A stretch of 36,618 nt of DNA from CAIXQW01 sp046049675 (GCA_046049675.1 JBJORA010000089.1:1-36618); one strand, 5' to 3'. Positions 14,723-24,371 are shown, counted from the stretch's first letter. The notes: generated from the sequence alone by a model not told the origin. Numbers and translations are program-made.

Positions 14723-17713
14723 TTAGAAATCAAGGTTTAAGCCAAGGCTATAAGTACGAGGACGAGGGTAGAAGTTGTTGTCAATTCCACCGTTGCCGCT
14801 TGCCATTACTTCTGGATCTAAGCCTGTATATTTAGTTATTACAAATACGTTTTGTACCATAAAGCTCATGCGCAAATTAGCTGCAGTATTGGTTTTGCTG
14901 ATGCTACCAAAATTGTAACCAATATTCGCATTATCAAGACGGAAAAAAGCAGCGTTTTCCACGTAATAATTACTTAATAATTGTTGAGTTGTAAAACGTG
15001 TATCAAAATAGCTGCCATGCAAGTTGTTTAAGAAACCTGCAGGATTGTACATGGCTGCTAGGTTACCCGCACTTGCTGCAATATTATTGTATGCATATGC
15101 ACCTGTTTGACCACGCGCGATTGCACCAAGACTAAAGCGACCTACAGTAAGGTTTGTGCTCATGCCAAACAAGTTGCGAGGCTCACCACTTTTAAATACA
15201 GTACGATCAGCACCATTAATAACGCCATCAGCATTTTGATCTACATAAGCGCCCTCAACTGGTTTGCCATTTGCATCGTACACTTGTTGTAAAGTATAGA
15301 AGCTGTTGATGCTTTGACCAGGTGTAAGTACTTGTATGGTATTACCAACACCGCCACTAATGCCACCTGTTTCAATAAACTGGCTAGCAGTATCGTTTGC
15401 TAATTTTCCTAAAGAAAGAATCTTGTTGCGGTTGTGTGTATAGTTGAAATTTACATCCCAAGTTACTGTCTTACTTGCAATTGGCGTAAATCCTAAATTA
15501 AGTTCCACACCACGGTTGCGAAGGTCACCTGCATTCGTCAATAAGCGATTGCTTAGTGCAGTACCGGCAGGTACATTTACATAAGCAAACAAGTCACGTG
15601 TATCGCGGTTGTAAACATCTACGCTACCTTTAATACGATCGCGGAAAATACCGAAATCAACACCCAAGTTAGCCGTAGTTGTTTTTTCCCAACTGATATT
15701 TTGGTCAACAGCCTCTGGACGGAACATTGGAACGAATGTGTTGCCTAACTGATACGTAGCTGTTGGATTACTTACATTGTAACGACTCTGCCATAGATAG
15801 TCTAATGGACGGTCGTTCAAATAAAGCTCTGCATTACCTGTTCTACCATAGCTAGCACGAATTTTAAGGTTATTAATCTTTGTTTCTTTGATGAACTTTT
15901 CTTGGCTTAAGATATAAGCTGCACTTACACTTGGGAAAAATGCGCGACGTACTGCAGGCGCAAAACGGCTAGCATAATCCATACGACCAACTGCACTCAA
16001 CAATAGTTTGTTTGCAAAAGTGTAGTTCGCACGGCCAAAATAACCAAGCAATACACCCGTTGTTTTGAAAGGTGTACCAGCAGGTGCGTATAAACTATCT
16101 CTGCTATAATCGTTGAAAGTAGGGTAGTTGCGCGTTTGATCTTGATAGCTATAACCAAGCGTACCATCTACCTTATGACGAGCACTGCCAATTTCTGTAG
16201 CATAGTTTAAGTATGCATCAAACAAAGTAGAAATACGATTTTCGCCATACTCTGCATATTTACCACCACGGTTGTAAAACTGTGCTGCAGTTGGCATTAC
16301 GGTTTCTAAACCATCTGTAGAAGCACGATCTAAACCAGTATTGATTGTAGCTGTCATGCCTTTTAAGAATGGTAGTTTATAATCTAATTGTACATTACCT
16401 AAAGTACGACGACTAACACTTTGGCTAGAACGACCAAAAATAAATCCAAGTGGATTGCGTGGTGCAATTGTAATAAGATTACCATTTACATCTGTCCACT
16501 CGTTAAAGCCATTGAAACGACCTTCTAAACTACTAGCGCGTACACTTTGTGTTGGATCAAAACTATAACCAGCACCAATTACGGCACCTTCATCAATGAA
16601 TGAAGTATTTGTAAGCGTGTTCTTTACATTTACTGTTACACGTAAAGTATTATTAAAGAAAGAAGGATTGATGCTAAGTGCACTGCTAAAGCGATCTAAA
16701 CCACTCGTGTTTACTAAACCTTCTTGGCCCATATAACCTAGGCTTAAGCGATAAGGTAAACCTTTAAGGCCACCAGTAAAACTCACATTATTATCTGTAA
16801 TGCGTGCATTGCGATAAATCTCTTTAGTCCAATTCGTACTATCCTTGCCTAACAACTGTTGTTGTTGTTCATCGAGCATTAATTGTGCAAGGCCACGAAA
16901 CTCATTGCTGTTCATCATATCAACACGACGATTACTTGGCGTGCTAATAGAGTTTACACTACTAAATGATACATTAAGACGCTCGCCCTTACGTGCGCCA
17001 CGCTTTGTTGTAATTAGAATTACACCATTGGTACCACGCAAACCGTAGATTGCAGTTGCAGCAGCATCTTTTAATACATCGATACTCTCGATATCATTTG
17101 GGTTAATCATGTTAAGCGGATTAGCGCTACCACCCATTTTAAAGTTGTCAATTGGCATACCGTCAATAACAATCAACGGATCGTTATTACCGCTAAGGCT
17201 CGCACCACCACGAATACGAATACGGCTACCGCTACCTGGAGCACCACCATTGCTAGTGATTTGAATACCAGGTGCTTTACCAACAATCAATTGCTCTGGT
17301 GTAGTGATAGCACCTTGTTGAAAGTCTTTTGCCTTAATACTCGTAATACTACCAGTTAAGTCTTTTGCTTTCTTGCTACCATAACCTACTGCAACGATAT
17401 CGTTGAGCATACGGCTTTTGTTGTTTAGTGTAATTGTTCCTAAATCGGCAGCTGCAGTAATTGTGCGGCTTGCCATACCAGGATAGGTTACAATAACTTG
17501 TGTGATTTCTTTGTCGCTCTTCAAGACGAAACTACCGTTTGCATCTGTGCGTGAGCTTCTAGAGTTGTCTTGGTTAAAGACAGTGGCACCTACTAGGGGC
17601 GCGTTGGCGTCGTCTACTACAATACCTTTTACCTCTGACACCTGTGCAATGGCAACATTTGTAATCAGCATAAGGCCTAGTAGTGATAATAGCCTGTTGA
17701 TTGATCTTCTCAT
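14723..17713 (-). CDS. susC: SusC/RagA family TonB-linked outer-membrane transporter
   Basis: The 996 residues match the family length. The order is signal peptide (about 1-23), carboxypeptidase-regulatory-like domain (VKGIVVDDANAPLVGATV, about 28-45), plug domain with AVGYGSKKAKDLTGSI and VGKAPGIQITSNGGAPGSGS then IRIRGGASLSGNNDPLIVID, and a 22-strand barrel ending YSLGLNLDF. It imports glycan oligomers, or other ligands, across the outer membrane with TonB energy, together with SusD. It heads the susC-susD-susE-susF-like operon. No glycoside hydrolase, regulator or anti-sigma gene is visible in the window. A perfect dyad lies 36 bp before the ATG, but no TAnnTTTG box was found. Confidence 0.95.
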   Translation of the reverse strand: MRRSINRLLSLLGLMLITNVAIAQVSEVKGIVVDDANAPLVGATVFNQDNSRSSRTDANGSFVLKSDKEITQVIVTYPGMASRTITAAADLGTITLNNKSRMLNDIVAVGYGSKKAKDLTGSITSIKAKDFQQGAITTPEQLIVGKAPGIQITSNGGAPGSGSRIRIRGGASLSGNNDPLIVIDGMPIDNFKMGGSANPLNMINPNDIESIDVLKDAAATAIYGLRGTNGVILITTKRGARKGERLNVSFSSVNSISTPSNRRVDMMNSNEFRGLAQLMLDEQQQQLLGKDSTNWTKEIYRNARITDNNVSFTGGLKGLPYRLSLGYMGQEGLVNTSGLDRFSSALSINPSFFNNTLRVTVNVKNTLTNTSFIDEGAVIGAGYSFDPTQSVRASSLEGRFNGFNEWTDVNGNLITIAPRNPLGFIFGRSSQSVSRRTLGNVQLDYKLPFLKGMTATINTGLDRASTDGLETVMPTAAQFYNRGGKYAEYGENRISTLFDAYLNYATEIGSARHKVDGTLGYSYQDQTRNYPTFNDYSRDSLYAPAGTPFKTTGVLLGYFGRANYTFANKLLLSAVGRMDYASRFAPAVRRAFFPSVSAAYILSQEKFIKETKINNLKIRASYGRTGNAELYLNDRPLDYLWQSRYNVSNPTATYQLGNTFVPMFRPEAVDQNISWEKTTTANLGVDFGIFRDRIKGSVDVYNRDTRDLFAYVNVPAGTALSNRLLTNAGDLRNRGVELNLGFTPIASKTVTWDVNFNYTHNRNKILSLGKLANDTASQFIETGGISGGVGNTIQVLTPGQSINSFYTLQQVYDANGKPVEGAYVDQNADGVINGADRTVFKSGEPRNLFGMSTNLTVGRFSLGAIARGQTGAYAYNNIAASAGNLAAMYNPAGFLNNLHGSYFDTRFTTQQLLSNYYVENAAFFRLDNANIGYNFGSISKTNTAANLRMSFMVQNVFVITKYTGLDPEVMASGNGGIDNNFYPRPRTYSLGLNLDF

Positions 17714-17748
17714 TGTTTTGTAAAGAATGCTTTTTTTGACAATTTTAT

Positions 17749-17771
17749 TTAGATATAAGGAAAATATCTAA
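17749..17771. promoter_or_regulatory. perfect inverted repeat upstream of susC
   Basis: The arms TTAGATAT (17749-17756) and ATATCTAA (17764-17771) are perfectly complementary around a 7-base spacer. The centre is about 47 bp upstream of the susC start. It could be an operator for a dimeric regulator or a hairpin in the leader RNA. The arms are A+T-rich, which lowers certainty. Confidence 0.4.
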
Positions 17772-17912
17772 CGTGTATATTTCCCCAAATCCATGCGAAA
17801 TTACGGTCAATGAGGCATATTATTAAAATAAAATTAATACACAGATAACATAAGATTGGGGACAAAAAGCCAGCAAAATCAACAACTTAACGTAAGATAG
17901 GCGTCGGGAAAA

Positions 17913-17928
17913 TTTGGTGGAAACCAAA
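17913..17928. other. small hairpin in the typA-susC gap
   Basis: TTTGGT (17913-17918) pairs with ACCAAA (17923-17928) over a GGAA tetraloop. Read on the minus strand it is followed by a short TTTT, so it might be a weak terminator for typA, about 200 bp after that gene. A chance structure is possible. Confidence 0.25.
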
Positions 17929-18124
17929 CTTTTCTATATAAAGTGTCATTTATACACTAAGTACAAGGGTTTCGGGCATCAAAATACCATCGACAAGGTA
18001 TCGTTTAGACGGCCTTGAAATGCAGTATTTTCAATAAATAATGTGCAAAAATCCCTGTGGATTAACATAATAATGCCTTGCCTTAGCCAAGCATCGTACA
18101 AAATTGTAGCGTTAAGAGGCCAAA

Positions 18125-19933
18125 TTAGGCTTCTGCCTTCATCATTTTAGCCTGCTTAGTGCGCTCGTTCTCGTCAAGCAAGGTCTTACGCATACGGATA
18201 TTATTTGGCGTAACTTCTATACACTCGTCTTGCTGAATGTACTCCATACACTCCTCTAATGTCATCAAACGCTTTGGAGCAATATTAGTTGCAGCATCGC
18301 TACCACTTGCGCGCATATTCGTAAGCTTTTTGCCTTCACACGGCTGAATAACCAAGTCACCTGGCTTATTGTTTTCTCCTACAACCATACCTTTATAAAC
18401 CTCTTCACCTGGATCTACAAAAAAGAATCCACGATCTTGTAATTTATCTAATGAGTAACCCGTAGTTGCGCCATTTTCTTTTGCTATTAAAACTCCATTA
18501 CTGCGACCCGGAATAGCACCCTTCCATGGTTTGTATTCAGTAAAGCGATGCGCCATTACCGCCTCACCAGCTGTAGAAGTAAGCATAGCAGTACGCAAAC
18601 CAATTAAGCCACGACTTGGAATTTCAAATTCAATATGTTGCATATCGCCTTTGGTTGCCATTACCAGCATTTCTCCTTTACGGCGTGTAACTAAATCAAT
18701 AGCCTTACTAGAAAACTCCTCTGGCACATCAATCGTTAGTACTTCATATGGTTCGCACTTTTTGCCATCAATGTTTTTTACAATTACTTGCGGCTGACCA
18801 ATCGTCAACTCGTAACCTTCGCGGCGCATTGTTTCGATTAATACACCTAAGTGCAAAATACCACGGCCATATACTAAGAAGCTATCCGCACTGTCTGTTT
18901 CAAGCACACGCAATGCTAAGTTCTTTTCTGTTTCTTTAATGAGTCTGTCACGGATATGACGGCTGGTTACAAACTTACCATCGCGGCCATAAAACGGACT
19001 GTTGTTGATAGAGAACATCATGTTCATTGTAGGCTCGTCAACATGAATAACTGGAAGAGATTCTGGATTTTCAAAATCAGCAATTGTATCACCAATATTA
19101 AAGTCTTCTAAACCAACTACAGCGCATAAATCACCTGCAACAACATTAGTTACCTTACGCTTACCCATGCCTTCAAAAACATAAAGCTCACGTACACGGC
19201 TCTTCTTGATTACGCCATCTGCTTGACATAAACTGATAGGTTGGTTTTCGCTAATATTACCACGTGCAACGCGACCAATGGCAATACGACCTAAGAAACT
19301 GCTATAGTCAAGCGAAGTTATCTGCATTTGCAAAGTACCTTCTGATACTTTTGGAGCTGGTATGTGCTTAAGGATACCATCAAGCAAAGGTGTAATGTCC
19401 TCACATTGCTCATTTTTATCGTTAAACCAACCATGCTTACCGCTACCATAAAAAGTAGGGAAGTTAAGCTGCTCTTCTGTTGCATCTAGATTAAAGAATA
19501 AATCAAAAACGGCGTCATGCACTTCATCAGGGCGGCAATTTTCTTTGTCTACCTTATTAATGATTACAATTGGCTTAAGGTTCAGTGCCAAGGCTTTTTG
19601 CAATACAAAGCGTGTTTGTGGCATTGGTCCTTCAAAGGCATCCACCAATAAGCAAACACCATCTGCCATCTTTAATACACGTTCAACCTCTCCGCCAAAA
19701 TCGGCGTGCCCAGGGGTATCTATCACGTTAACTTTCACGCCGTTATAAGTTACACTTGCATTTTTACTAAAGATAGTAATGCCACGCTCTTTCTCAAGGT
19801 CGTTGCTGTCCATAATTAGATCGCCAGCATTCTCGTTGTCGCGAAATACCTTGGAAGCGCGTAAAATATTATCAACTAGGGTAGTTTTACCATGATCTAC
19901 GTGTGCAATAATTGCAATGTTTCTTATATCCAT
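18125..19933 (-). CDS. typA: ribosome-associated GTPase TypA/BipA
   Basis: TypA/BipA is a translational GTPase of the EF-G/LepA group that binds the ribosome and supports 50S assembly and stress growth. The 602 residues match the family. G1 is AHVDHGKT (10-17), RGITI follows near 50-54, G3 is DTPGHADFGGEV (72-83) and G4 is NKVD (126-129). Downstream the EF-Tu-like domain II, the EF-G-like domains and the TypA-specific C-terminus (MVVGENNKPGDLVIQPCEGK, then NMRASGSDAA and the TPNNIRMRK segment) are all present. It stands alone and is divergent from the SprB-like gene. Confidence 0.97.
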   Translation of the reverse strand: MDIRNIAIIAHVDHGKTTLVDNILRASKVFRDNENAGDLIMDSNDLEKERGITIFSKNASVTYNGVKVNVIDTPGHADFGGEVERVLKMADGVCLLVDAFEGPMPQTRFVLQKALALNLKPIVIINKVDKENCRPDEVHDAVFDLFFNLDATEEQLNFPTFYGSGKHGWFNDKNEQCEDITPLLDGILKHIPAPKVSEGTLQMQITSLDYSSFLGRIAIGRVARGNISENQPISLCQADGVIKKSRVRELYVFEGMGKRKVTNVVAGDLCAVVGLEDFNIGDTIADFENPESLPVIHVDEPTMNMMFSINNSPFYGRDGKFVTSRHIRDRLIKETEKNLALRVLETDSADSFLVYGRGILHLGVLIETMRREGYELTIGQPQVIVKNIDGKKCEPYEVLTIDVPEEFSSKAIDLVTRRKGEMLVMATKGDMQHIEFEIPSRGLIGLRTAMLTSTAGEAVMAHRFTEYKPWKGAIPGRSNGVLIAKENGATTGYSLDKLQDRGFFFVDPGEEVYKGMVVGENNKPGDLVIQPCEGKKLTNMRASGSDAATNIAPKRLMTLEECMEYIQQDECIEVTPNNIRMRKTLLDENERTKQAKMMKAEA

Positions 19934-19972
19934 ATTTGCATTAATTAGCGAGAAGCCTCACCAAAAAGTTTG

Positions 19973-19980
19973 CAAAGGTA
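19973..19980 (-). promoter_or_regulatory. -7 box TACCTTTG for typA
   Basis: It is an exact TAnnTTTG match on the minus strand, 39 bases before the typA ATG, giving a leader of about 33 nt. There is no TTTG at the expected -33 distance. Confidence 0.5.
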
Positions 19981-20263
19981 CAGTAAATTAAAGGTAGTGC
20001 CGATTAATGCTTGTTATGCAATAGTCAATTACTGCAACGCAATCTTGGCACTTTCAGCTGCACCCGGTATAAATACAACAATTGCAACTGTGCTCTAACC
20101 AACCTAATGTCGCTTCTACTTGGTTTATCAAAATGCGGGTTTCTGTGCATAAATGCCTTTTCAAGCGATGCAAACATCATATTTAATATAGGATTTGTCT
20201 ATTTTCTTGCCTTAGCACTATCACAGGGCCTTGTAATGTCGTCTATAATGATTGTAACATTAG

Positions 20264-20271
20264 TATATTTA
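20264..20271 (+). promoter_or_regulatory. near-consensus -7 box TATATTTA before the SprB-repeat gene
   Basis: It matches TAnnTTTG at 5 of 6 fixed positions and ends 6 bases before the ATG at 20278. If used, the transcript would start at or next to the start codon. Confidence 0.3.
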
Positions 20272-20277
20272 CACTTT

Positions 20278-23200
20278 ATGCCTAGGCTGTTGAGAGAAAA
20301 TTGGAAAGTTGCGTTTTTGGCAGCGTTGATGCTTGTTGTCGGTTTTACGAGCACTAAGGCATCGCACTTGTTTGGCGGCGAGTTTTATTATGTGCACACA
20401 GGTGGCACAAACTATAAGTTTACGCTAAATTTATATGTGGACTGCAGCACCCCCAACCAGCAGTTACTTACTAATTTATATAGCTCTAGTCCTCAAGTGG
20501 TGCAATACAATGGTACTACATTCGTTGACTCGTTTGTATTGAACTTCGTAAACGACGCAGACGTTACTCCGACTTGTCCAAGTGTTGTTAGTACATGTGC
20601 GAGCCCAAACGGCACACAACAAGGCGTACGTAGGTATACCTATGAGATTACACGAAGCATACCTACTACAAGTACCAATTGGCGCTTTGTGATGAACGGT
20701 AGTCTTAATTTCAATAATAACCTCACTGGTCGTTCTGGCGCGCTTACCAATGTAAGTGTTCCTGGCAATGGCGGAAGCGTAATGATGCTTGAAGCCACAC
20801 TCAACAATACAGGCGGCGCCAATAGCAATGCATCTTATACAACTATACCTACACCATTCTTTTGTATCAACCAAGCGAGTGCCTATAATCAAGGTGCTGT
20901 AGATCCAGATGGCGATGCGTTAGATTTTGCGCTTGTGCCAGGTTTGCAAGCACCAAATACTACAGTTACTTATATCGTACCTTTTAGTGCTACGGCACCA
21001 TTGGCAACTGCGGCTGGTGCGTTTAGTTTTAGCACTACAACAGGTCAGCTCAACTTTACACCAAATCAAATTCAAAACAGTGTTGTTGTTACTAAAGTAA
21101 CTGAAACGCGCAATGGTGTTGTTGTTGGCAGCAGTATGCGCGAAATGGTATTTGTTGTATTAAACAATTGTAATAACACACCACCTGGTGGCGGCATTAC
21201 AAATACGAATGTTGGTGTAATAGATAGTAGCGTCAATATTTACATCTGCCAAAGTGCGCCGAGTTTAGTATTTACAATTCCTCCTACCGATTTAAATGGT
21301 GATACGATCAATGTAAGTTATGTTGGTTTACCAGGCAACGCCACCCTAAGTGTTGCAGGTAATGGCACAACATCGCCTATGATTACAGGCACTTGGACGC
21401 CAATAGGTGGTTTCGTTATTGGTGATTATACTTTTTACGTTACGTACGAAGACAATGGTTGTCCGCTTAAAGCAAGTCAAACGATTGCTTACACTATTCA
21501 CGTATTGCCAGCCCCGGTTATTACGGCTGCAGTAACGCATGCCAGTTGTACAAATGGTTTAGTGGGAAGCATCACAGCAAGTGTTACAAATGGCAATCCA
21601 GCTTACACTTATAATATCGGCGGCGCTGGCCAAGCAAGCAATGCATTTAACAATGTTGTTGCGGGCAACTATACTGTAGCGATGGTAGATGCTAAAAATT
21701 GCACAGCAAGTACAGTGGTAACGATTACACAACCGCCGGTACCTGTAATCAACAGCGTTTCAAAAACCAATGCAAGTTGTAGTCCTGGTTGCGATGCTAA
21801 TATGACAATTACGGCAACACTCGCCGGTGCTACTTTAAACTATAGCATTAATGGTGGCTTAAACTATCAAAGTGGAAACTCATTTAGCAACTTATGTGTA
21901 GCGACTTATACTGTTGTTGTAAAAGACATCAACACAGGTTGCACTGCCAGCAGTATCGTCAACATTACTTTACCGCCGCAACCAACTATTACTAGTTTAA
22001 CGGCTACAACGGCAAGTTGTAATCCAGGATGTGACGCAACAATTAGTGGTATCAGCGTTAGCCCAGCAAATACTTATACTTTTACGCTCAATGGTGGTGG
22101 TAGTAACACGGCTGGTGTGTTCAACAATGTATGTGTTGGTACATATACAATAGTTGCTGCGGATGCCGCACTATGTACTGCATCATCTGTAGTTACTATT
22201 GTTACGCCACCTGGTCCAATATTTGGTGCCGTGAATACAACAACAGCCAGCTGCATACCAGGCTGCGATGGAAGTATAAGTTCGTTTGCATGCACAAGTG
22301 TAAATGGTGGATTAAGCTATCAGTTAAACGGAGGCACTAGTCAAATTACAACAACATTCAACGGCCTTTGTGTTGGCACCTATACAATTCTAGCAACAGA
22401 TGCTAGCGGATGTACCGCAACTACAACAGTAAATATTACTGTACAACCTAATCCGACCATTACTAGTATTAATACAACGCAAGCAAGTTGTGTACCGGGT
22501 TGTGATGCTAGTGCTACTGTAGCTGCAAGTGCCGCGGGCGGCCTTTCTATTACCTACCAACAAAATACAAATGGCTTTGTGAATTCAAATGTTTTTAATA
22601 GCCTTTGCGTTGGCACTTACACCTTTACTGTAAAAGATAGTAAAGGTTGCACAGCTACAAGCACAGCAGTTGTAAGTAAAGTACCTGACCCAACAATTAC
22701 TGCACTAACAAAAAAAGATATTAGTTGCAATGGTGCTAATGATGGACAAATCAATATAACCGTAAGCGGCAATGGCACGGTAACATATACTTTGTTACCT
22801 GGCAACAATGTAAATACCACAGGTGCATACACAAATCTTACACCTAATACCTATACCGTAGCTGCAGTGGATAGCAAAGGTTGCACAATAAGCACCAACA
22901 TAACAGTTATAGAACCCGATGTACTTAGGATTACACAAGTTAATAAGCAAGATAAAACATGTGTAGACAAAGACAATGGTAGCATTGAAGTACTTATAGC
23001 TGGCGGTACTGGACCATTTAACTTCGAACTGCAACCAAAAAACATTACACAACAGGGTAATTTGTTTGGCACACTTGCCGATGGTACGTATACAGTAACG
23101 GTGCGCGATGTTAATGGCTGTAGTACACAAACAACTGTTGTATTGCTACCGCCATTTAATCCTTTGGTTATAGAGATGGATGGCAAGAGTGTAGCATGCA

Positions 23201-23685
23201 CAGGATTTGGCACCGATGGTTATGCACAAGTAATGGCGAGTGCAGGAAACCCACCTTACAATTATGTTTGGAATACTTTGCCACCTCGCTTTACACCTCG
23301 CATTGATGGTTTGTTTGGCGGCACATTTGTGGTAGCTGTTACAGATAGTTTGGGTTGTACTGAAATAGATTCTGTTACACTTACAGATCCAACGTATTGC
23401 TGCGAAGAAATTTATGTACCAAATGCATTTACGCCAAACTACGATGGTACTAATGACAATGTTACACCGTTAACCACCACTAATATTACCAACTACAAGT
23501 TTTTAATTTTTGATCGTTGGGGTAATAATGTATTTAGCAGTACCACATTTGGTCAGCGCTGGGATGGCACTTATCAGGGTCGTGAAGGTTCTGATTTGGG
23601 CGTGTACTTCTATGTAATGAGCTATACTTGTCTCATCAACAATCGTGAGTATATCAAGAAAGGCGATATACTCCTCTTGAAGTAA
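20278..23685 (+). CDS. T9SS-exported SprB-repeat surface protein with CHU_C/type B sorting domain
   Basis: From the ATG at 20278 the protein is 1135 residues. It starts with a signal peptide (MPRLLRENWKVAFLAALML, ending near STKAS), which decides this start over earlier in-frame ATGs. The N-terminal region (SHLFGGEFYYVHTGG, FTLNLYVDCS) is typical of large Bacteroidota exported proteins. Next are beta-sandwich repeats, including DPDGDALDFALVPGL. Eight SprB-type repeats of about 80 residues follow; repeats 2-5 share SC.PGCD, LCV.TYT and GCTA. The C-terminus has VPNAFTPNYDGTNDN, FDRWGNNVF and GVYFYVMSY, the gliding-motility/CHU_C type B T9SS signal. It is probably a cell-surface adhesin. Relatives include SprB of gliding flavobacteria, but gliding itself cannot be inferred. 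Confidence 0.9.
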   Translation: MPRLLRENWKVAFLAALMLVVGFTSTKASHLFGGEFYYVHTGGTNYKFTLNLYVDCSTPNQQLLTNLYSSSPQVVQYNGTTFVDSFVLNFVNDADVTPTCPSVVSTCASPNGTQQGVRRYTYEITRSIPTTSTNWRFVMNGSLNFNNNLTGRSGALTNVSVPGNGGSVMMLEATLNNTGGANSNASYTTIPTPFFCINQASAYNQGAVDPDGDALDFALVPGLQAPNTTVTYIVPFSATAPLATAAGAFSFSTTTGQLNFTPNQIQNSVVVTKVTETRNGVVVGSSMREMVFVVLNNCNNTPPGGGITNTNVGVIDSSVNIYICQSAPSLVFTIPPTDLNGDTINVSYVGLPGNATLSVAGNGTTSPMITGTWTPIGGFVIGDYTFYVTYEDNGCPLKASQTIAYTIHVLPAPVITAAVTHASCTNGLVGSITASVTNGNPAYTYNIGGAGQASNAFNNVVAGNYTVAMVDAKNCTASTVVTITQPPVPVINSVSKTNASCSPGCDANMTITATLAGATLNYSINGGLNYQSGNSFSNLCVATYTVVVKDINTGCTASSIVNITLPPQPTITSLTATTASCNPGCDATISGISVSPANTYTFTLNGGGSNTAGVFNNVCVGTYTIVAADAALCTASSVVTIVTPPGPIFGAVNTTTASCIPGCDGSISSFACTSVNGGLSYQLNGGTSQITTTFNGLCVGTYTILATDASGCTATTTVNITVQPNPTITSINTTQASCVPGCDASATVAASAAGGLSITYQQNTNGFVNSNVFNSLCVGTYTFTVKDSKGCTATSTAVVSKVPDPTITALTKKDISCNGANDGQINITVSGNGTVTYTLLPGNNVNTTGAYTNLTPNTYTVAAVDSKGCTISTNITVIEPDVLRITQVNKQDKTCVDKDNGSIEVLIAGGTGPFNFELQPKNITQQGNLFGTLADGTYTVTVRDVNGCSTQTTVVLLPPFNPLVIEMDGKSVACTGFGTDGYAQVMASAGNPPYNYVWNTLPPRFTPRIDGLFGGTFVVAVTDSLGCTEIDSVTLTDPTYCCEEIYVPNAFTPNYDGTNDNVTPLTTTNITNYKFLIFDRWGNNVFSSTTFGQRWDGTYQGREGSDLGVYFYVMSYTCLINNREYIKKGDILLLK
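21513..23397 (+). repeat. eight tandem SprB-type protein repeats
   Basis: Eight units of about 75-85 codons each open with a Cys-containing phrase (HASCTNG, NASCSPGCD, ASCNPGCD, ASCIPGCD, ASCVPGCD, ISCNGAND, KTCVDKDNG, VACTGFGTDG). Each unit ends with a (G/N)CTA- or GC-containing strand followed by a Pro-rich linker. Units 2-5 are the most alike; the outer ones have diverged. Similarity is clear at protein level and weaker at DNA level, so duplication is not recent. Confidence 0.8.
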
Positions 23686-23711
23686 TTAGCTAAGAAAAAG
23701 TCTGCTGGGTC

Positions 23712-23730
23712 AATAGCGCTAATCGCTATT
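23712..23730. terminator. possible bidirectional terminator
   Basis: AATAGCG (23712-23718) pairs with CGCTATT (23724-23730) over a 5-nt loop. It is placed between convergent genes and overlaps the last codons of the DinB-like gene. T-tracts are poor, so this is a weak candidate. Confidence 0.3.
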
Positions 23731-24271
23731 TATCGATATTCAAAAACTGTACATTGTATTTTTCTGCCATAACATTCATATGGTGTTTTTCGTGACCGCA
23801 GATTATCCAAGCAAGTGCACGAACACTCGTTGGGGTATTACTCGCAACGCCAGAGCTTGTTAGTTGTTTGGCATTCAGGTTATTGAAAAATGCCAGTGTG
23901 TGTTTACGTGTTAAATCGTATTCTTTTAGAATTTTGTTTATACTTAGTTTATGTGCTTGCGCTGCTACGGCATAGGCATTTTCGTCAAAGAAGGATAGAG
24001 CCGTTTTGTCCTGCCGGCAAAAGCGCATAGCTCTGTAGCACATCACGCGTTCTACATCTAGCATGTGTACTAAGATGTCTTTGATACACCATTTTTCTGC
24101 TTGATAGCGATATAACAATTGCTCTTCGCTTAACAGCTTTACTGTTGCGATAAGCTGCTTAGCATTAAGCTTCATTTGGTCCAGAATGCTTGGTGAATCA
24201 GGTATCAATTGCAAATATTGATCGTAGTACAAGGCATGTTCCGTGCCGCTAGGTCGCTTAATACTTTTCAT
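23726..24271 (-). CDS. DinB/YfiT-like metal-binding four-helix protein
   Basis: The 181-residue protein is the length of DinB-superfamily (DinB_2 type) proteins. It carries the three metal-binding histidines of the fold: His69 (DILVHMLDVE) and His160/His164 (ICGHEKHHMN). Family members are four-helix bundles; some are thiol-dependent S-transferases (bacillithiol or mycothiol), but most are uncharacterised. The phrase AEKWCIKDILVHMLDVERVM is the usual first-histidine helix. It starts 100 bp from the divergent carboxylase gene and ends 40 bp from the convergent SprB-repeat gene. Confidence 0.85.
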   Translation of the reverse strand: MKSIKRPSGTEHALYYDQYLQLIPDSPSILDQMKLNAKQLIATVKLLSEEQLLYRYQAEKWCIKDILVHMLDVERVMCYRAMRFCRQDKTALSFFDENAYAVAAQAHKLSINKILKEYDLTRKHTLAFFNNLNAKQLTSSGVASNTPTSVRALAWIICGHEKHHMNVMAEKYNVQFLNIDK

Positions 24272-24352
24272 GACCGCAAGATAGAATTATTTTTAATGCA
24301 TAGAGAGCCTGTATTTAGCTAAAAATCTTACCTATTTATGTAACTGCCTTTG

Positions 24353-24360
24353 TACATTTA
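24353..24360 (+). promoter_or_regulatory. near-consensus -7 box TACATTTA for the carboxylase gene
   Basis: It matches TAnnTTTG at 5 of 6 fixed positions, 11 bases before the ATG at 24372, predicting a very short leader. Confidence 0.35.
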
Positions 24361-24371
24361 CAGCCACTGTT

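Larger units (their letters stand above)
17714..18124. other. intergenic region between typA and susC
   Basis: The 411 bases must hold the end of typA transcription and the control of susC. I see an 8-bp-arm dyad (17749-17771), a small tetraloop hairpin (17913-17928) and otherwise A+T-rich sequence. No exact TAnnTTTG occurs on the minus strand, which hints at an alternative (for example ECF-type) promoter for the Sus operon; this is inference. No open frame of interest. Confidence 0.5.
19934..20277. other. divergent intergenic region typA / SprB-repeat gene
   Basis: The 344 bases separate divergent genes. The typA promoter box lies at 19973-19980 and a near-consensus box for the plus-strand gene at 20264-20271. 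The open frame of the plus-strand gene extends back to 20011, but that part lacks a usable signal peptide at its start, so I treat it as untranslated. Nothing else is evident. Confidence 0.5.

Noticed and set aside
20011..20277. Earlier starts for the SprB-repeat protein
   Set aside because: The earlier region gives a Cys/Asn-rich sequence that would bury the signal peptide; MPRLLRENWKVAFLAAL at 20278 is the proper beginning.
21513..23397. SprB repeats as a CRISPR or satellite array
   Set aside because: The periodicity is about 240 bp, coding, and conserved at protein level only.
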